Assembly: GCA_021234155.1 (NCBI GenBank)
Contig: JAJEKV010000002.1
Span: 36,495,107-36,559,106 of the forward strand
Direction: 5' to 3'
Length of the DNA: 64,000 bases
Source: Isoetes taiwanensis
Lineage: Eukaryota > Streptophyta > Lycopodiopsida > Isoetales > Isoetaceae
The position numbers and the translations under genes were made by a program. The notes beneath the pieces are model-generated. The model saw nothing but the letters and a program-made list of their open reading frames with translations, made no database searches and was not told where the DNA came from. Below, piece by piece: positions 1 to 12,221 of this stretch. Numbering within the stretch: position 1 is the first letter of the stretch; the number at the start of each line of letters is the position of its first letter.

Positions 1-230
1 TGGAAGAGCCGCCACGGGTCGCGGGTCGCCCCACACGCCGGCAAGCATCACATGTGCGGGCGCGGGCGAGAGCGCCTTTGAAGAGCGGGGCCAAAAATAA
101 CCAGCAAGAAGGATTTTGGCGCGTCGTGGTGTCACCATGAAAAATGACTACCACCGAGCCCTTCATGGGCTTCTCGAACAATATCCGGGACCTCATGAGG
201 GAGAACACGTCATCGGGCGATGGTATCCTT
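1..230 (-). pseudogene. Integrase N-terminal fragment of Ty3 copy A
   Basis: This corresponds to 37828-38076 of element B, where the integrase zinc-binding region with its HFHGDTTTRK..GYYWP stretch is coded. The copy here is shifted in frame and cut by the window edge. Integrase would insert the reverse-transcribed cDNA into the genome. The identification rests on nucleotide collinearity with B rather than on a readable protein. Confidence 0.55.
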
Positions 231-299
231 ACCCTTTTGTAAAGATGGCCCGCAACCATGGTGTAGTCACCACCTCGGGGAGAAATTGATGTCGACGGG

Positions 300-1970
300 A
301 TTGTCGCTGGCCGAGAGAGCGGGCGCCCCTCGTGGAAGAGCTCGCGAGAAGATATCACTGAAAGTCATGGAACCAATGAGGTGTTGCCGCGACCGTAAAG
401 AGTTGAGCCGCCGAAAGGCGCCCGAGACTCCAAAGGAGGGATCATCCGTGGTGGATGCGGAAAGATAATCCGACAACATGAGATTTGCCGCCTTTGTGAA
501 CAATTTCAAAAGGTGCAAATTCCTGGTGTATGAGGACCCAACGAGCAATGCGCCCGTGGGCGGGATTTGTTGATCAAATAAAGAAGTGCCCGGTGGTCAA
601 CAAAGAATTTGATCCGACCGCCCAAAAGATAATGACGGAAGCGCTGGACGCAGTAAAATTAAACCCAAGGCTTCTCCCTGCGGGCGTAGTAGTTGCGCCG
701 CCAGAATTGAGTTTCCTACCGGGCGAAGGTTTGGTTTGTCAAGGCAGCGATCATATTATTCTTGAGAAAGAACAGCCCAATAGCAAAGGCCGGTGACATC
801 GACATGAACATGAAAGGGCTTGTCCCATTGAGGAGGAACAAGAACCGGGCCCGAAAAGCAAGAGCTTCAACTATTGAAAGCAAAGATCCGCCTGGAATTC
901 CAAGCCCGTGTGGATTCATCACCCGTGAGTTTATGAATGGACTCCGCAATGGTCGCAGTCCGTGAATGAAAGTGGAGTAATAATTGACCTTACCCAAGAA
1001 AGAGCGTGTTTCCTTGATATTGGCCGGTGCTTGAGCCTTGAGCACACAAACTGATTTTGGCAGATCCGTGGTGATACCGCTTTGTCACCACATGTCCCAA
1101 CAAACACCCGGCGACGCAAAAGGTGCATTTCTCGATTGAGACTAATGCCTGACTCATCACATTTCAAAAGACGAAGTTCCAATTTATCCAAATGGTCAGC
1201 CATGGAACCAGAGGCGAGAAGTCATCTTGAAAAATTTGCAAGAAGGGATTTTCCTTCATAAAATCATGAAAAAACCGAGAGCATGATACGCTGAAACGTG
1301 GATGGAGAGTTTGATAATCCAAAAGGAACCACCTTGTAGGCAAAAGTGACTTCCACCGGGTGGTGAAAGTAGTCTTGAGTTGATCGATTCTTTGATTGAG
1401 ATCCGATTGTAGCCGAAAAACCATCCATGAAGGAGTACATCTCATGTCCAAAGAACCTCTTCCGTAACCCGGTCCGTGGAAGGAAGTGGAAAATTATCAC
1501 GCCCGCGGGCCCGATTGAGTTTTCGGTAGTCCACGCAAACGCCGATTTTACCATTGTGTTTGAGTGCAATGACGATGGGGCTCACCCATTCGTAATGTTT
1601 GACCTCATAGATCAAACCCGCAGCAAGGAGTTTGTCAATTTCCGCCTTGACGCCATCACGCGTAATTGGGGTTGAGCCGGTGCATCGCCGCTATAATCGG
1701 ACGTGCATCGAATTTGGTAGGAATGGTGAGTTCCCCCAAGGTTTTGTTGATCCCCAAGATCTCGTAGCTCCGTGCGAAAAATGTGTTTGAACTTTTGAAG
1801 AGCGTGGACGCCCCCTGTTACGATAGGGTGTCTCAAGATTTGGCAAAGAATGCGACAGTCGATTGTTGCCTACGCCCACAATCTCGACTTCGTGAGTCCG
1901 GAATATGGGGATAACTTCCGCGGTCCCGACAATATGAGCAGGAGGTTGAAGCATAACAGATGCGGGCACT
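300..1970 (-). pseudogene. Reverse transcriptase/RNase H remains of Ty3 copy A
   Basis: Short minus-strand frames carry pieces of a Ty3/Gypsy polymerase: YKVVPFGLSNSPSTFQRIML around 1264-1370, the catalytic-loop vicinity FLQIFQDDF near 1230, and the connection region PANIKETRSFLGKVNYYSTF near 970-1030 leading into RNase H. Reading frame changes every 100-300 bases, so no long protein is encoded as the sequence stands. Many differences from copy B are CTG to CCG or small deletions (for example at 1021-1030 and 1268-1276), which may be sequence errors rather than decay. Confidence 0.75.
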
Positions 1971-2039
1971 CAAGCGGGTGAAAAGAGAGGTTGCTGAGTT
2001 TCATCGCTGCAGGTTGCTTCATGACAGTGTACATCGGCG

Positions 2040-3080
2040 AGAGCGGCAGGAGGTTCAAAGATCCGAAAAGTGATCAACACGCTGGATTCGATTGCAAGGA
2101 GCCGTAAGGGTCAAGCAAAGCAGCCACACCTAGTCCCGGATCAAGAGTCATTTCTCCCCAAGGATCAGCATATTCGGGTAGGATGACAGAGGCGCACTCG
2201 CAGTGGAGCCCGAACTTGATAGATATTCGGGCGCCCTCGAATCTGTGGGGTCGAGAGAAAGGGTTCAGCATTGTCGACGGAAATGATTTTGCCTGCTTCC
2301 AAGTCCATGGTGGCATTGAGGTGACCATCCGTGATGACTAACTCGATCCGTGGCCCAAGAATGGATACTCTTGGCCCTGGCGGAGAAAAGGTCTCACACC
2401 AACATTTCATAATCACCGGATCTTCTCCAGCCTTCCAAACACCAAATTCCAAGGGAAATCCGAGATCACCAATGTTGATGTGAAGAAGAGGCGTGACGCC
2501 TTGAGGTCTCGTGGATATGGCCATTGGCCAATTTGATGTCATATGGGGCACGATAGAGTTGTTTGATGCCCATTTGTTTGGCGGAGTTTATCCGTGATGA
2601 GATTGACCGCGCTACCTCCGCCAATTTGAACATGATTGACTTGTTGATTGCCCACCGTGGCATGTACCGTGGGAGTAGAGGTAGCAACAGCCCCAACCAA
2701 AACAAATGGAGTGGTAACCGGTCCTTGAGAGCGTGACGAAGTTTCAAAATTATGGCCAAACTTAAAGGAATTTTGATTTTGGCTAGCTCCTCTTGGAGTT
2801 CCGTGAGGCACATGAGAAAAAGGATCTCACCGGATCCACTGCAAAAGGTGTGCGGGTAATGAAGCAAAGAACTTTTTTGAGTAGGTCAACCCCGGCAAAA
2901 TATTTGGATAGGTCCGAGAGCGTGGAGGTTGAGACGGGAAGGTGCTTCTTGTCTTTGTTGAGCTCGAGTAGTGGCATGAACATTAACCAACGTCGGCCTT
3001 CGCCAGCTTTGCATGAGGTTCAAAATGCTTTGGCTTAACTTTAGGCATGACATGCGGCATGAGTTTCTCCAAATCGTGTG
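2040..3080 (-). pseudogene. Aspartic protease region of Ty3 copy A
   Basis: Minus-strand frames at 2165-2867 match the intact protease segment of copy B (39906-40910). The retropepsin signature, HVQIDGGSAVNLI in B, reads HVQIGGGSAVNLI here (about 2610-2650), so the catalytic aspartate is replaced by glycine. Together with several frame changes this marks the copy as non-functional. The upstream part contains the linker that follows gag. Confidence 0.7.
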
Positions 3081-4880
3081 CAAAGTGAACCTTTTTTTTC
3101 TTCTTCATGAGGAATGGTGTCGACGGCAAAGGCAAAGTTCTGCGTGCCATTAGGAATAATGGTTATGGGACGACGCATTTGGTCCGGCGTGAAACCAAAC
3201 CAACCCAATTTGATGGCCGGACTGAGGATTAAGAGCCCGAAAAATTTCTTCATGTGCTTGTTGATCCATGTGAGGTTGATTGGCGTGAGCTGGTTGATAG
3301 CGGATTGCCGAGGCGCGAGGTGGCTTCCAAGAACAGACGCCGGCCTTGTTTGCCATTAGCAATCCAGAGTTGGTAAGCCGTGAGGCGGACCGATGTGGTC
3401 CGATTTGTGCCGTGAAGCCGCACCCCAACTTGTGGAAGTTGAGGACACGCCGCGGGTGGTATGACCCCATTCTTGACAAAGATAACACCGAAGCCAAGGA
3501 TCAAAAGGAGGACGGTGTTGGGTCCCCGTGGTTGCTCCCCGCTGCGATAGAGTTGATTGGGTTGCGCCCGCAGCGGGTGGTCGCCGATATTGCGATTGGT
3601 GCCGAGGTGTTGTTTGCACTTGATAAACCATCTTGTTATGAAAAGGTGTAGGATGAGTGCGAGTGCACTCTTCCGCGGGCATGATTGCACATGTTGCATC
3701 TTTTACAATGAGGCGGGCCATTGGTGGAGTTGCACTCATTAGCCAAGTGGCCTTGATATTTGCGCATATGGCACCAGATCCGATCAAGGCCGCATTGGCG
3801 GTTGAGGTTGAACAACAGTCCGGGGAACCATGACGGGTGGAATGAAAGGGAGCTCCCCAAGAGCCACGCCACCCGGAGGAAACATTGACCGAAAGTGATT
3901 GACAAGATCGATAGCCCGCTCCAAAGTCTTCGGGCGCAGGTATTCACCATGAGTCGGATAGTCGGAGGAAGTCCTTGGAGAAACCGCACCAAGATCCGCT
4001 CGCGGTGGGTACTCCTTGAGTTTGCCGAGCGTAATGTGAAGTCGACCGCAAAATCCCCGAGACTCCGCGGGCTCTTGTTGAAGGTCATTGAGTTGCTTGA
4101 GATGAAGCCGATCATCATCCGTGGGTCCCATAGTGAGAAAGAAAAGCAGCTTCTCATTTCGACCAATCTTGTTTCCAAAGTGGCTTTTGTTGGACATGAG
4201 CCATTGATGAGGGGAGCCACGCAAATGGGGTGGAAAAGATGTGGAATTTCAGCTTGAGGTTGCGATGACCATTCAGACAGCCGTAGCCTCAAATTCTTCC
4301 ATGTGGGCCCCGAGCACTTTGGTCTAAGGGTTTGCCTTCGTGTTGCCAAAGGTGGGATAAGTCACCTTAAGGGTCCGAAGGTAGAGGTGAAAGTGCTTGG
4401 CTGGACGGAACCGATAGGGATTATATTGAGGTGGAGTTGAGGGGGTATGGTGCCTAAAGACCCCGGCGAAGGGGTTGCCGAGGTGGAGGTACCGAGGTGC
4501 CCGATCATTGGTTTTGAGGTCTGTAAGATTGTAAACCTAAGAGCTGCGTGGGAAAGGTAGGGAAGGGAAAGTCCCGTGGAGGAGCAAAAGAGACATGTGG
4601 ATATCCTTGCCCACCCGGGGAGATGATGGTTGTGAAGGCAGAGGCGATGGCCGCATTTAATGATGGATGTAGGCATGTTCGGGGGTATGAAAGTAAGGTT
4701 GAGAAGGTGGAGCCTGATAGGGCTCCCCGATAGTGATGAGATGACCGAGGTCCGTGAGCAATGTTTGCACGCTTTGAGGTGGGGAATTTGGACGAGACAT
4801 GACATGAGGGGTGTGTGGCGCCGACCGAGCCCTAGACCGAATGTGGCCTCCTCAATGTCATAAGCAGATCCATACATGTC
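3041..4880 (-). pseudogene. Gag remains of Ty3 copy A
   Basis: Frames at 3250-4350 and 4362-5039 on the minus strand are collinear with gag of copy B. Recognisable pieces include the capsid-type stretch around SPHQWLMSNKSH (near 4190) and the C-rich segment with HLANECNSTNGPPHCKRCNMC (near 3690-3760) that forms two CCHC zinc knuckles in B. The protein would package element RNA. Frames are interrupted repeatedly. Confidence 0.7.
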
Positions 4881-5008
4881 ACGAACAGCCTTCTTCGATG
4901 ATGGCGCCCCAAGCGACGCCGTCTGGAAAGGAGTTCTTCCGCGTGAAGTTTCGGACGCATATTGCGATTTAAGAAAGGAAAATCGAATCGACCCGCAGCG
5001 CGACATGC

Positions 5009-5593
5009 TGTTTGGGGTCCGGGTTCGAACTCCCCGCAAGACAGCCCCTCCGTGGAGGACCCTTGATCTAACAGAGAATCCGGGACTATGTCACGCGGGA
5101 TTTGCAAGAAAAGAACAAGAAGAAAAACAGAACAAAAGAGAACAATGAGAGGAAAATGATAAGCTTCCTTGATATCAATGATGAACATATATGAGCTCTC
5201 GCAATCGAGAGAAGACTGAAGAGAGACAAGACTCAAAACTCATCTAAACTCATGTGCTAGCTCTACTCATATATATAGTACAATGGCCTTTGGCCCAATA
5301 TAGACACTCTGACTGATCTCGGTGCCGACTCCTGGAAGGAGGCCTGATTTGCAGGAATGTTGGCGGTGCCTCTTGAAGTGCCTAGAATCACGCTGACGCT
5401 GACACCGGCGGTGATGGGTCATCACTTGTCGCGGCGCCTCTTGGTAGCAGACCCAGGCTTTGACTGCGTGGTCTGCTGCTTGGTCTTTTGCTGGGCTTTT
5501 GACGGCTGACCCGTGCCTGTCTGTGGATCCTTGAGCTTGACCTGGTCCGTCGTATGCATGAATAGTCCTGTACCAGGAGGCACAGGACTAACA
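5009..5593 (-). repeat. 5' LTR of Ty3 copy A
   Basis: A 585-bp block starts TGTTTGGGG and ends GACTAACA on the plus strand (TG...CA ends) and is homologous to both LTRs of element B (32410-32977 and 42672-43248). The minus-strand promoter is marked by a TATATATA run near 5268-5276, in the same place as in B. The LTR supplies promoter and polyadenylation signals. It differs visibly from both B LTRs, so A and B are separate insertions. Confidence 0.88.
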
Positions 5594-7676
5594 ATTGCAT
5601 GCTTATTATGAGGTCATAGTTGCCAATGTACATAAGTTGGTGCCGATGCTCTACTTTGCTTCGCTTGAGGTTGATGTCGAACTTGACTCTTGTTCCGTTG
5701 GTGCTGCTAATTACTTGGCCTAGGCTTAATTACTGGACTAGATTTAGACTTAAGAGTCTCGCTCTTAAAGATGTCCGTCATCTAGGAGGTGCAAAATTAA
5801 CATGTTAAAGAACTACTTTCATAAATCCTATGGCCATAACTTTAGCAAGCATAACATTACTTTTGGGCACACCTAGAAAACTATATGATTAGATAATTAT
5901 TCTTGCTTTAGATCTACTCTGTACTCTAGGATCTGCCCTTTCTTAATTATTGCCCTCTTGGAATAGTCCCACCTTTGAGTTGATGCCATCTAAGAAGTTG
6001 GCCGGACTTATTAGATTGCTTCCCTTCATTTGGTCGGATTATTCCTTATGCTGCGGAAGTACTCGTCATATACATAGTCGACGGTTATCCTATTATTGAA
6101 TGCTTCTTAGCGAGGTGATCAAGCTCATGAAGAGGTTCCAATACATTAGATATCTGCCAGCAATGTATACAATTGTTGTACTCCATACATTTTCTTCCCA
6201 ATCCTTGAAGCTTTGCTCAATTCTTGGGTCCATCTTTCTAAAAGAAAAAAACAAAAAAAAAATCTACTCGAAATTTCGTCCCAATCCCATCATGGATGCT
6301 ATCACCCATAATTCTAAGATACTCAACTATCTGATAGGTCATCTAACTCGCTTAGAGCTGGTGTAGTCGTTAATCGTTGGAGTAACAAGGCAATGATCCC
6401 TAATTTGTTGAAAAGTCTGGTATCCTTGGAGTTGTTATATGATCATCCAAGTGCTCTGCTTCCTTTCATTGAACATATTCTGACTCTACTCGTTCTTACT
6501 GTTGATGTTGACTATCATCCTTAACATTATCCCTCTTAGTGGACTTGCTGATGTAGATAACATAACGCTCGGTGTCGCATCCCAAAAGCTTGAGGGTAAT
6601 GTTCACCATTGCGTAGAATCTTTTGTGTTTAACTCATCTGCCTTGAAGGTTATTAGATTCGAGGATGATTCTTCTAACTCCTGAATTGATATTGTTGTGT
6701 TGAGCTTGTCGATTTGATTCTTCATCCTGGCGGCCACATGCTGCTGTTATAAGGCTGAAGACAATGTCGAGTGCTTTATCACTCCTAACTGTGCAACTTC
6801 TCTTGTTGAGAGAAGTTTATTTGCATCCATCTGCAAGGACTAATCTTGACTGATCAATTAATAATTCTGGTATTTGGTCCCTCATGATGCCTCTTCTTGA
6901 TGGTGTTTGACCTCCATCTCTAACGTGGAAGATCGAAGATCATCATGATCTTGAGATGATGCTTGCCGAGGTTGATGTAGCTGGTCTGAAGTATCGGGGC
7001 TGATGAGGAAGAAGTTTGTTGTAGTCTCGCCATATTCCTATTCCTGAGCAGCCCACCCTTGCTGGCTTGTAATACCTCCTTAGCCGAAGCATCTTTGCTT
7101 GAAGTCTAAATCTGATACTACTATGGCCTGGATACCTATGATAATTTCCCTTCCGAGGAGATATGCTCAGTCTCATCCTTCAGAACTCTTGATATCATAA
7201 GTTGATGAAGTCATCTACTTGTTGGTGGCGTAGCTGTGACATTAGTCGTCGATGTGGGGTCGTTCCTCGAGACAATATGGCACTTGGAGAATATCCTTGA
7301 CTAGGAGATGTTCCTCCCCTAATGTGATCAATTTTGTAAGTGCCACGATGCCCACTGGCTGTTGCATAGCCCTCTTGGGAATTCTTATGTCTAATGTTGA
7401 TGTCGCAATCGTTCTTCCTATAGGCTCTCCTTTATTTTTCGTGTTCGGGCTTCCCTGTACACCTTCTTGGCCTTGATTTGCTGAAGTTTCCTCCCTAAGT
7501 TTGCCCTCTGCTTTCAATTCGTTGATGTTGTCGAGTGGCTCCACCGCCGAGGCTCGAGGATCCGCAACGAAGGTTCTCCTGACCTATTTTACTGCAAGAT
7601 ACTGGAATGCATGGCAAGAGGCTAGAATATGCACTGAGAACTTTTCATCGCAATTTTGCAAAATTTTCGGATGAAG

Positions 7677-7959
7677 GCATATGAAACCGGGTCGCTGTGT
7701 GCAAATGAGGTCTGCGGCTCTAACGCACATGCCTTTTTCGCACAGCAACCCGATTTGCTTGATTTTTGCCAAGAGCCAACATTTTTAAGGACTATAAGGT
7801 CCCAAAATGCCTATTTGGATCAATCCTAAACTAACTAGCAACTTGTTTCATGCTAAAAAGATATCTAAAAGTGCAAGCATATGAAACCGGGTCGCTGTGC
7901 GCAAATGAGGTCTGCGGCTCCAACGCACATGCCTTTTTCGCACAGCAACCCGATTTGCT
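7677..7959. repeat. Two 83-bp near-identical repeats with hairpin potential
   Basis: Positions 7677-7759 and 7877-7959 are near-identical 83-bp direct repeats exactly 200 bp apart, differing at only a few positions. Each copy is also an imperfect inverted repeat: the outer segment CGGGTCGCTGTGCG can pair with CGCACAGCAACCCG at the far end. A + frame through each copy reads ETGSLCANEVCGSNAHAFF, but there is no evidence that it is a gene. Possible explanations are a small foldback element inserted twice, or a segmental duplication. Confidence 0.8.
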
Positions 7960-10176
7960 CGTTTTTTTGCTGTTTTTAGATATTTTTAACAAATTTAAAG
8001 TGCTACACTGCATTTCTAGACGATTTCTAAGCATTCTAACATCTTTTGGTACGAAATTTGGATCAATTTTGCCCTAATTCAAGTGACTCGGATGGGTTCG
8101 CCGATTTCGAGCCAATTTTTTATTTCTATTTCAAAATTTTATGCTACTTAGCCAATTAAGAGCATTCTAAGTAAGATGCAAAGGATTCTACTACAAGTAA
8201 TTTATACAAGAATATTTTTATATCCTACAAGCGATTAATTTACAGTAATTTTACTTCTAATGAGTAAAAACAATGTACATGAAAAACTTATATATATAGT
8301 TTGCTAGACTGGGACTCTTCACGGCTTCTCCTTGCGAATTCTCCTTGCCGGGTGGAGGTCTTTGGGCCTGCTTGATATGGATCACGCAGAGGTTGCCTTC
8401 TTCAAAAAGTTGTACCAGCTCCATCTGTACTGCCTCCTGCAGGGCTCAGACCATCAAGGGTGCAGATCTTGGCCTCCTCGGCTTTGGCCGCTCCCTGGCG
8501 AGATCCCGCCGTCGTTGATGTGGTTCAGTAGTCGTAGCCCATCTTGAACTCCTGGATAGACCTTTGATGTAGGTGCTCGAAAGGAGAGTTTCTGGATCAT
8601 CCGACTGGTACGCTGTTGGGAATGCCAAATATGCTGAGCAGCTCTACTGTGCTGGGGATTTGGCCCGTGGCGGACCTTCTTCGGAGAATCGAGTCGAGGT
8701 GGTGGAGGCTTGCTTTTCGCCCCTGGCTGGCTACCTTGTCAGATCCATTGGCGGAGATAAATCTTGCATGCTGCCTTCTTCTTCTCATACTCCATATCTT
8801 GCTTCAGCTTTAAGTAGCTTCTCGCTGATGTTGCCCCCCTTGGACTGCATTGGATATGGTTGCCGAGCGTAGACCGCGTCTGTTCTTCGGCCTCCTCCTC
8901 CTCTTCTTCTTTAGCCCCTTGCTCCCTCCTCTTGTTGGTGTGGTCTTTCCTCCTCGGGCTCATCCTCCTCTAGTTCGTCCGGCTGTGGTTCTCTGATAAC
9001 CATGCTCTCCCTACACCTAGCTTCACGCCTCTTTGTTCGCTTCTCCCTTGCATGGCATTGATTGCTCGCTCCCCTTGCTGCTGTTCTTACGGCTGGAGTC
9101 GCTCGTGCTACCGAGGTTGCTCCTACTGCTTGCTGCTCACCTACACTTCCTGGTGTTGGGGTTGCTCCTGCTGCTTGTTGCCCACCTACTCTTTCTGGTG
9201 TTGGGGTTGTTCCTACTGCCGAGGTTGCTCTTGCTACTCGCTCTTCATCTGCTCTTGTTGGTGTTGGGGTTGCTCCTGCTGCCGAGCTTGCTCTTGCTAC
9301 TTGCCTTCACCTCCAGAAGCAGACGCCACGATCTCAATTTCCCCTGAACCTTGCGATCATTCACCTGAAGTGTTAAGTCGTTGCTCCTCCTCGAGTGAAA
9401 CAATTCGTCTGAAGAGCTTGAGTGGCCAAGTTCGTCGTCTGGCCTAGGTCGCAGGGCCTCAAGAATTTGCTTGTCGCCGCCCACCGTGAGTGCTTCAACG
9501 TTCCAGTGCAAGCTGGAGCCTCCAACCTTCCTAGCTACTTGTTTGGTCCTCCCAACAACTTAGCTTCCTTGATGGTGGCCTCTTCGAGCGATCTTGCCTC
9601 TATCTTCGCGGCTCCTTTGGATCGATCTCGTCGGCTGTTCGTTCGGTGGACACTCTTATGGCAGCTTCGGAGATTAGCTTCTAATTCGCCTTACAAGGGT
9701 AAAAGGGAGGTTCAAGCTACCATTTGGGAACTTCTAGGGAGTAGAGGTGCTTCCATAGGTTTATTAGCTACTTTTTCTTAAGAGTAAATTTATTATAACT
9801 ATGGGTTAATAATTAAGGTACCTCCCCTAATCACTTAACTATTTCTCAAAATTTCCTAATTCCTTTTTGGGCCAAGTAGTGGTCATTTCACGCCATTTCT
9901 TTCAAGCTTTATTTTGAGCGATTTCTCATTCAATTTTTCACTTGAAAGGTGCGGTTCATGAACAACTTGAGCTCAAATTTACTAGAAGGTTTCTTTTGAC
10001 TATATTATTTCTACCACTTAGACTATACTTAATCTAATTACGACCCTACTAATGGGAAAAAAATTTCTCCCACATTTCGCGGTTCAAGATTGGAATTCTC
10101 ATTCCATTCATTAGCTAGGCCAGTTAGTCTACCTATTCAGGGATATGGTCAGTGCTAGCTCTTGGTCAACCAAGAA

Positions 10177-10192
10177 CATTGCTCTGATACCA
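10177..10192 (-). other. Primer-binding site (tRNA-iMet) of LTR element C
   Basis: Read on the minus strand this is TGGTATCAGAGCAATG, the standard plant retroelement primer site complementary to the 3' end of initiator tRNA-Met. It lies one base inside the LTR end at 10194. It fixes the orientation of element C as minus and identifies 10194-11822 as its 5' LTR. Confidence 0.93.
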
Positions 10193-10193
10193 T

Positions 10194-11822
10194 TGTGACG
10201 CTCCCTGCTAAATATACGGTGCCCGGCCGTACACTCGGCAGGAAATCCCCCATCCGGTCCTTCAACCGCATGGGCCCTCCGTCTATCCCGCACTCTGAGA
10301 GGATCCTAGTGCGGGAAGGGGACACGAAGGTGTCTTGCGCGCCCTTCCCCTAAGGGCTCCTATCACAGCGGAAGCATAAACAACGTCAGAACTAGCGATA
10401 ACAATACAACATACTACCTCGAAGGGTAGTCCATCACATATCCACAAATGCAGTGAAGATAATCATAAACCACAAAACACGATAGCTCCTACCCAGGCTC
10501 AGACTCGTAAGGAGGATGACTGACCGGCTGGGCCTCAAGATAGAGCAGACCGAGTCATGGCAATGGCGAGGGCTGGCATAAGACAACGGCTAGGGTTGAC
10601 CACTCCATCCGCCCCTCCTGTGCATACTTTGCAGATGGGCTAAATCAGGCTCTGGCGTGACTCTAGTCTTCCAGATACGCAATCCCATGGCATCACCCAT
10701 CGGGACTACTCCAGGTTGCATCTTCCTGGTCCGATGAGGCAGGGAGGGTTGCATCTCCCCTTCCCGGGGTCTAGAGGTTCCGTGGGCGTCTAGAGAATCG
10801 TGACGACACACGATTCGCACCCGACTTAACCCCCCAAAATGAGAGCCAAGCCAACACTTGCAGCTCTCGAGAGGCAGGGCGACACCATTGCCCCAGGAGG
10901 TGTCGGACCCATGCTCGGCCCACATGAAGTGACCGACCATAAGTCTAGCCCACTATGGGATCCCCCGAAGCCCCCACTCGGCAGGGATCCTCCCTCCACA
11001 TTCCCTCTAGCCCCGTTATGTGGTGCTGAGTCACATCATAGCCTCGATAGCCTGGTGGGCTCCTATGCACAGGCCGCAACTAATAGGAACTAAGGGATCT
11101 AATCTAGGAGCATACTACATATGGCTCTAGGTCTCTACCCCCCTTCCCAATACAAGAGGAGCAAACATGATCAACCATCATCACATAGCATCATAACATG
11201 ATAATCATCATAAGAACATCTTAACCTAATCATACATATCTAACTTATAGTTAGGGTTCTTTGATTAGGGTTTAAGATGTTGATTACGGGTTCTAGGATG
11301 GCTCTACTCTAGATACGAAACACTAACCCATCTGGAGTGCTAACTTCCAGATGGACTACTAAGAGCACTACTCCACATACCTGCTCCAGAAGCACTCCCT
11401 CCCAATCCTGGCGTCTCCATGATCTTCAAGGTGTTCGAGGTAGCTCCCACTCCTGCTGATGCGCTCACGCTCTGGGGGCTGCCACGCTATGCTGTGCCAC
11501 AGCAGATGGTTCTCGAAACGGAGTTTCGAGCGCGAAGAAGGTTCCTAGACTGTTGGAGCCAGAAAAGAGGCCTAGGGTTAGGGTTTAGGCCTTTATAGGT
11601 TAGGGTTCACATGTTATGCCACATGGCTCCAATAGGGTAAGTCCGTGTGAGGTTAAGGCCACGTGGAAGTGGTCTTAACCTAAGGTTGGCTAAGTTATAT
11701 GAATAACTTAGTCATGCCCCCTAGCCACTTTCTAAGGCATACAAGGCTACATAGGTAGACTTGTATGGTGACGGGTCCAGGAATATACGTATTTATAGCG
11801 TATATTTCCCTGGAACGTCACA
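10194..11822 (-). repeat. 5' LTR of element C (1.63 kb)
   Basis: The block begins TGTGACG and ends CGTCACA, giving 7-bp terminal inverted repeats around the usual TG...CA. It is bordered by the tRNA-iMet primer site on the inner side. On the minus strand TATAAATA (11790-11797) lies close to the 5' end, a plausible promoter. Reading frames inside (for example 10590-10940 minus) look incidental. The 3' LTR is not in the window. The outer flank is AGTTC (11823-11827), expected to be the target duplication. Confidence 0.88.
11790..11797 (-). promoter_or_regulatory. TATA box of element C LTR
   Basis: The minus strand reads TATAAATA about 25 bases inside the 5' end of the LTR, immediately after CGC. 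Position and sequence fit a core promoter, although this is close to the LTR end for a U3 promoter. It could be chance in AT-rich DNA. Confidence 0.4.
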
Positions 11823-12221
11823 AGTTCTTGGTGGATCTTGCACTTCCTTGTGTGTTTCTGGAATTTTCTGGATCTTTTTCGACTGGAGCACCTCCTTTCA
11901 GTAAGAATGTTTGATTCTTGCTTGATTCTTGTTTGATTCTTGTCTGGCGTCTTATTGTTTATTTGTTTTAGCAACTGCACCTTCAACTCGGAGATTGAGA
12001 CTGCTTGGACGACTCAGACTACTTCTAAGAACCCGGATTTTGATATAGGTAATCATTTTTGCTGCATTTTCTTTTAGAATATATATATTTTTAGTGCCAA
12101 ATGCCTTTTTTTTTTTCTTGCATGCAGAATCTGAAGCATGTTCAGAATGTCTAGTGGTAGAATTTTTGTCCTTTTTGTTTTATTGTATCAAAATACGATT
12201 GGAAGTCTCGAGTTTTTAGGA
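11823..12221. other. Region between element C and the recombinase gene
   Basis: No protein is recognised. A + strand exon-like stretch around 11965-12050 ends in GATATAG|GTAATC, and an intron-like pyrimidine tract (12107-12127, ending GCAG) precedes the recombinase frame. It may hold 5' exons of that gene. TTGATTCTTG is repeated in tandem at about 11910-11942. Confidence 0.35.

Larger units (their letters stand above)
1..5593 (-). mobile_element. Ty3/Gypsy LTR retrotransposon copy A, 5' part, truncated by window edge
   Basis: On the minus strand this runs 5' LTR (right), gag, protease, reverse transcriptase/RNase H and the start of integrase (left edge). It is collinear with complete element B: base 1 corresponds to about 37828 of B and base 5009 to 42672. 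Frames are broken many times. Sequence flanking the LTR on the right (ATTGC, 5594-5598) would be one target duplication; its partner lies outside the window. The element appears to sit inside the gag region of older LTR element C, because degenerate gag-like coding resumes immediately to its right on the same strand. That nesting is inferred, since the left flank cannot be seen. Confidence 0.85.
5594..10193 (-). mobile_element. Decayed internal (gag) region of LTR element C
   Basis: The stretch lies just inside the primer-binding site of LTR element C. Minus-strand translation gives broken, charged, retro-gag-like peptides: EEATIKEAKLLGGPNK (about 9530-9580), a Q/E-rich run with repeated QEQPQHQQEQ (9120-9310), KLKQDMEYEKKKAACK (8750-8810), a lysine/glutamate-rich 100-codon frame (7242-7544), a coiled-coil-like segment (about 6610-6720) and a basic Q-rich segment with SPVIKPRP (about 5700-5760). 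Stops and frame changes are dense. I recognise no domain, and the gag call rests on position after the PBS and on composition. Between about 9790 and 10170 I see nothing coding. Confidence 0.5.

Noticed and set aside
9033-9447. Leucine-rich or cysteine/tryptophan-rich plus-strand ORFs
   Set aside because: They are the reverse reading of a Q/E-rich, repeat-containing gag-like segment on the minus strand; the hydrophobic composition is a by-product of CAG/CAA repeats.
10590-10940. 116-codon minus ORF
   Set aside because: It lies wholly in the LTR of element C and has no recognisable features; long chance frames are common in GC-rich LTRs.
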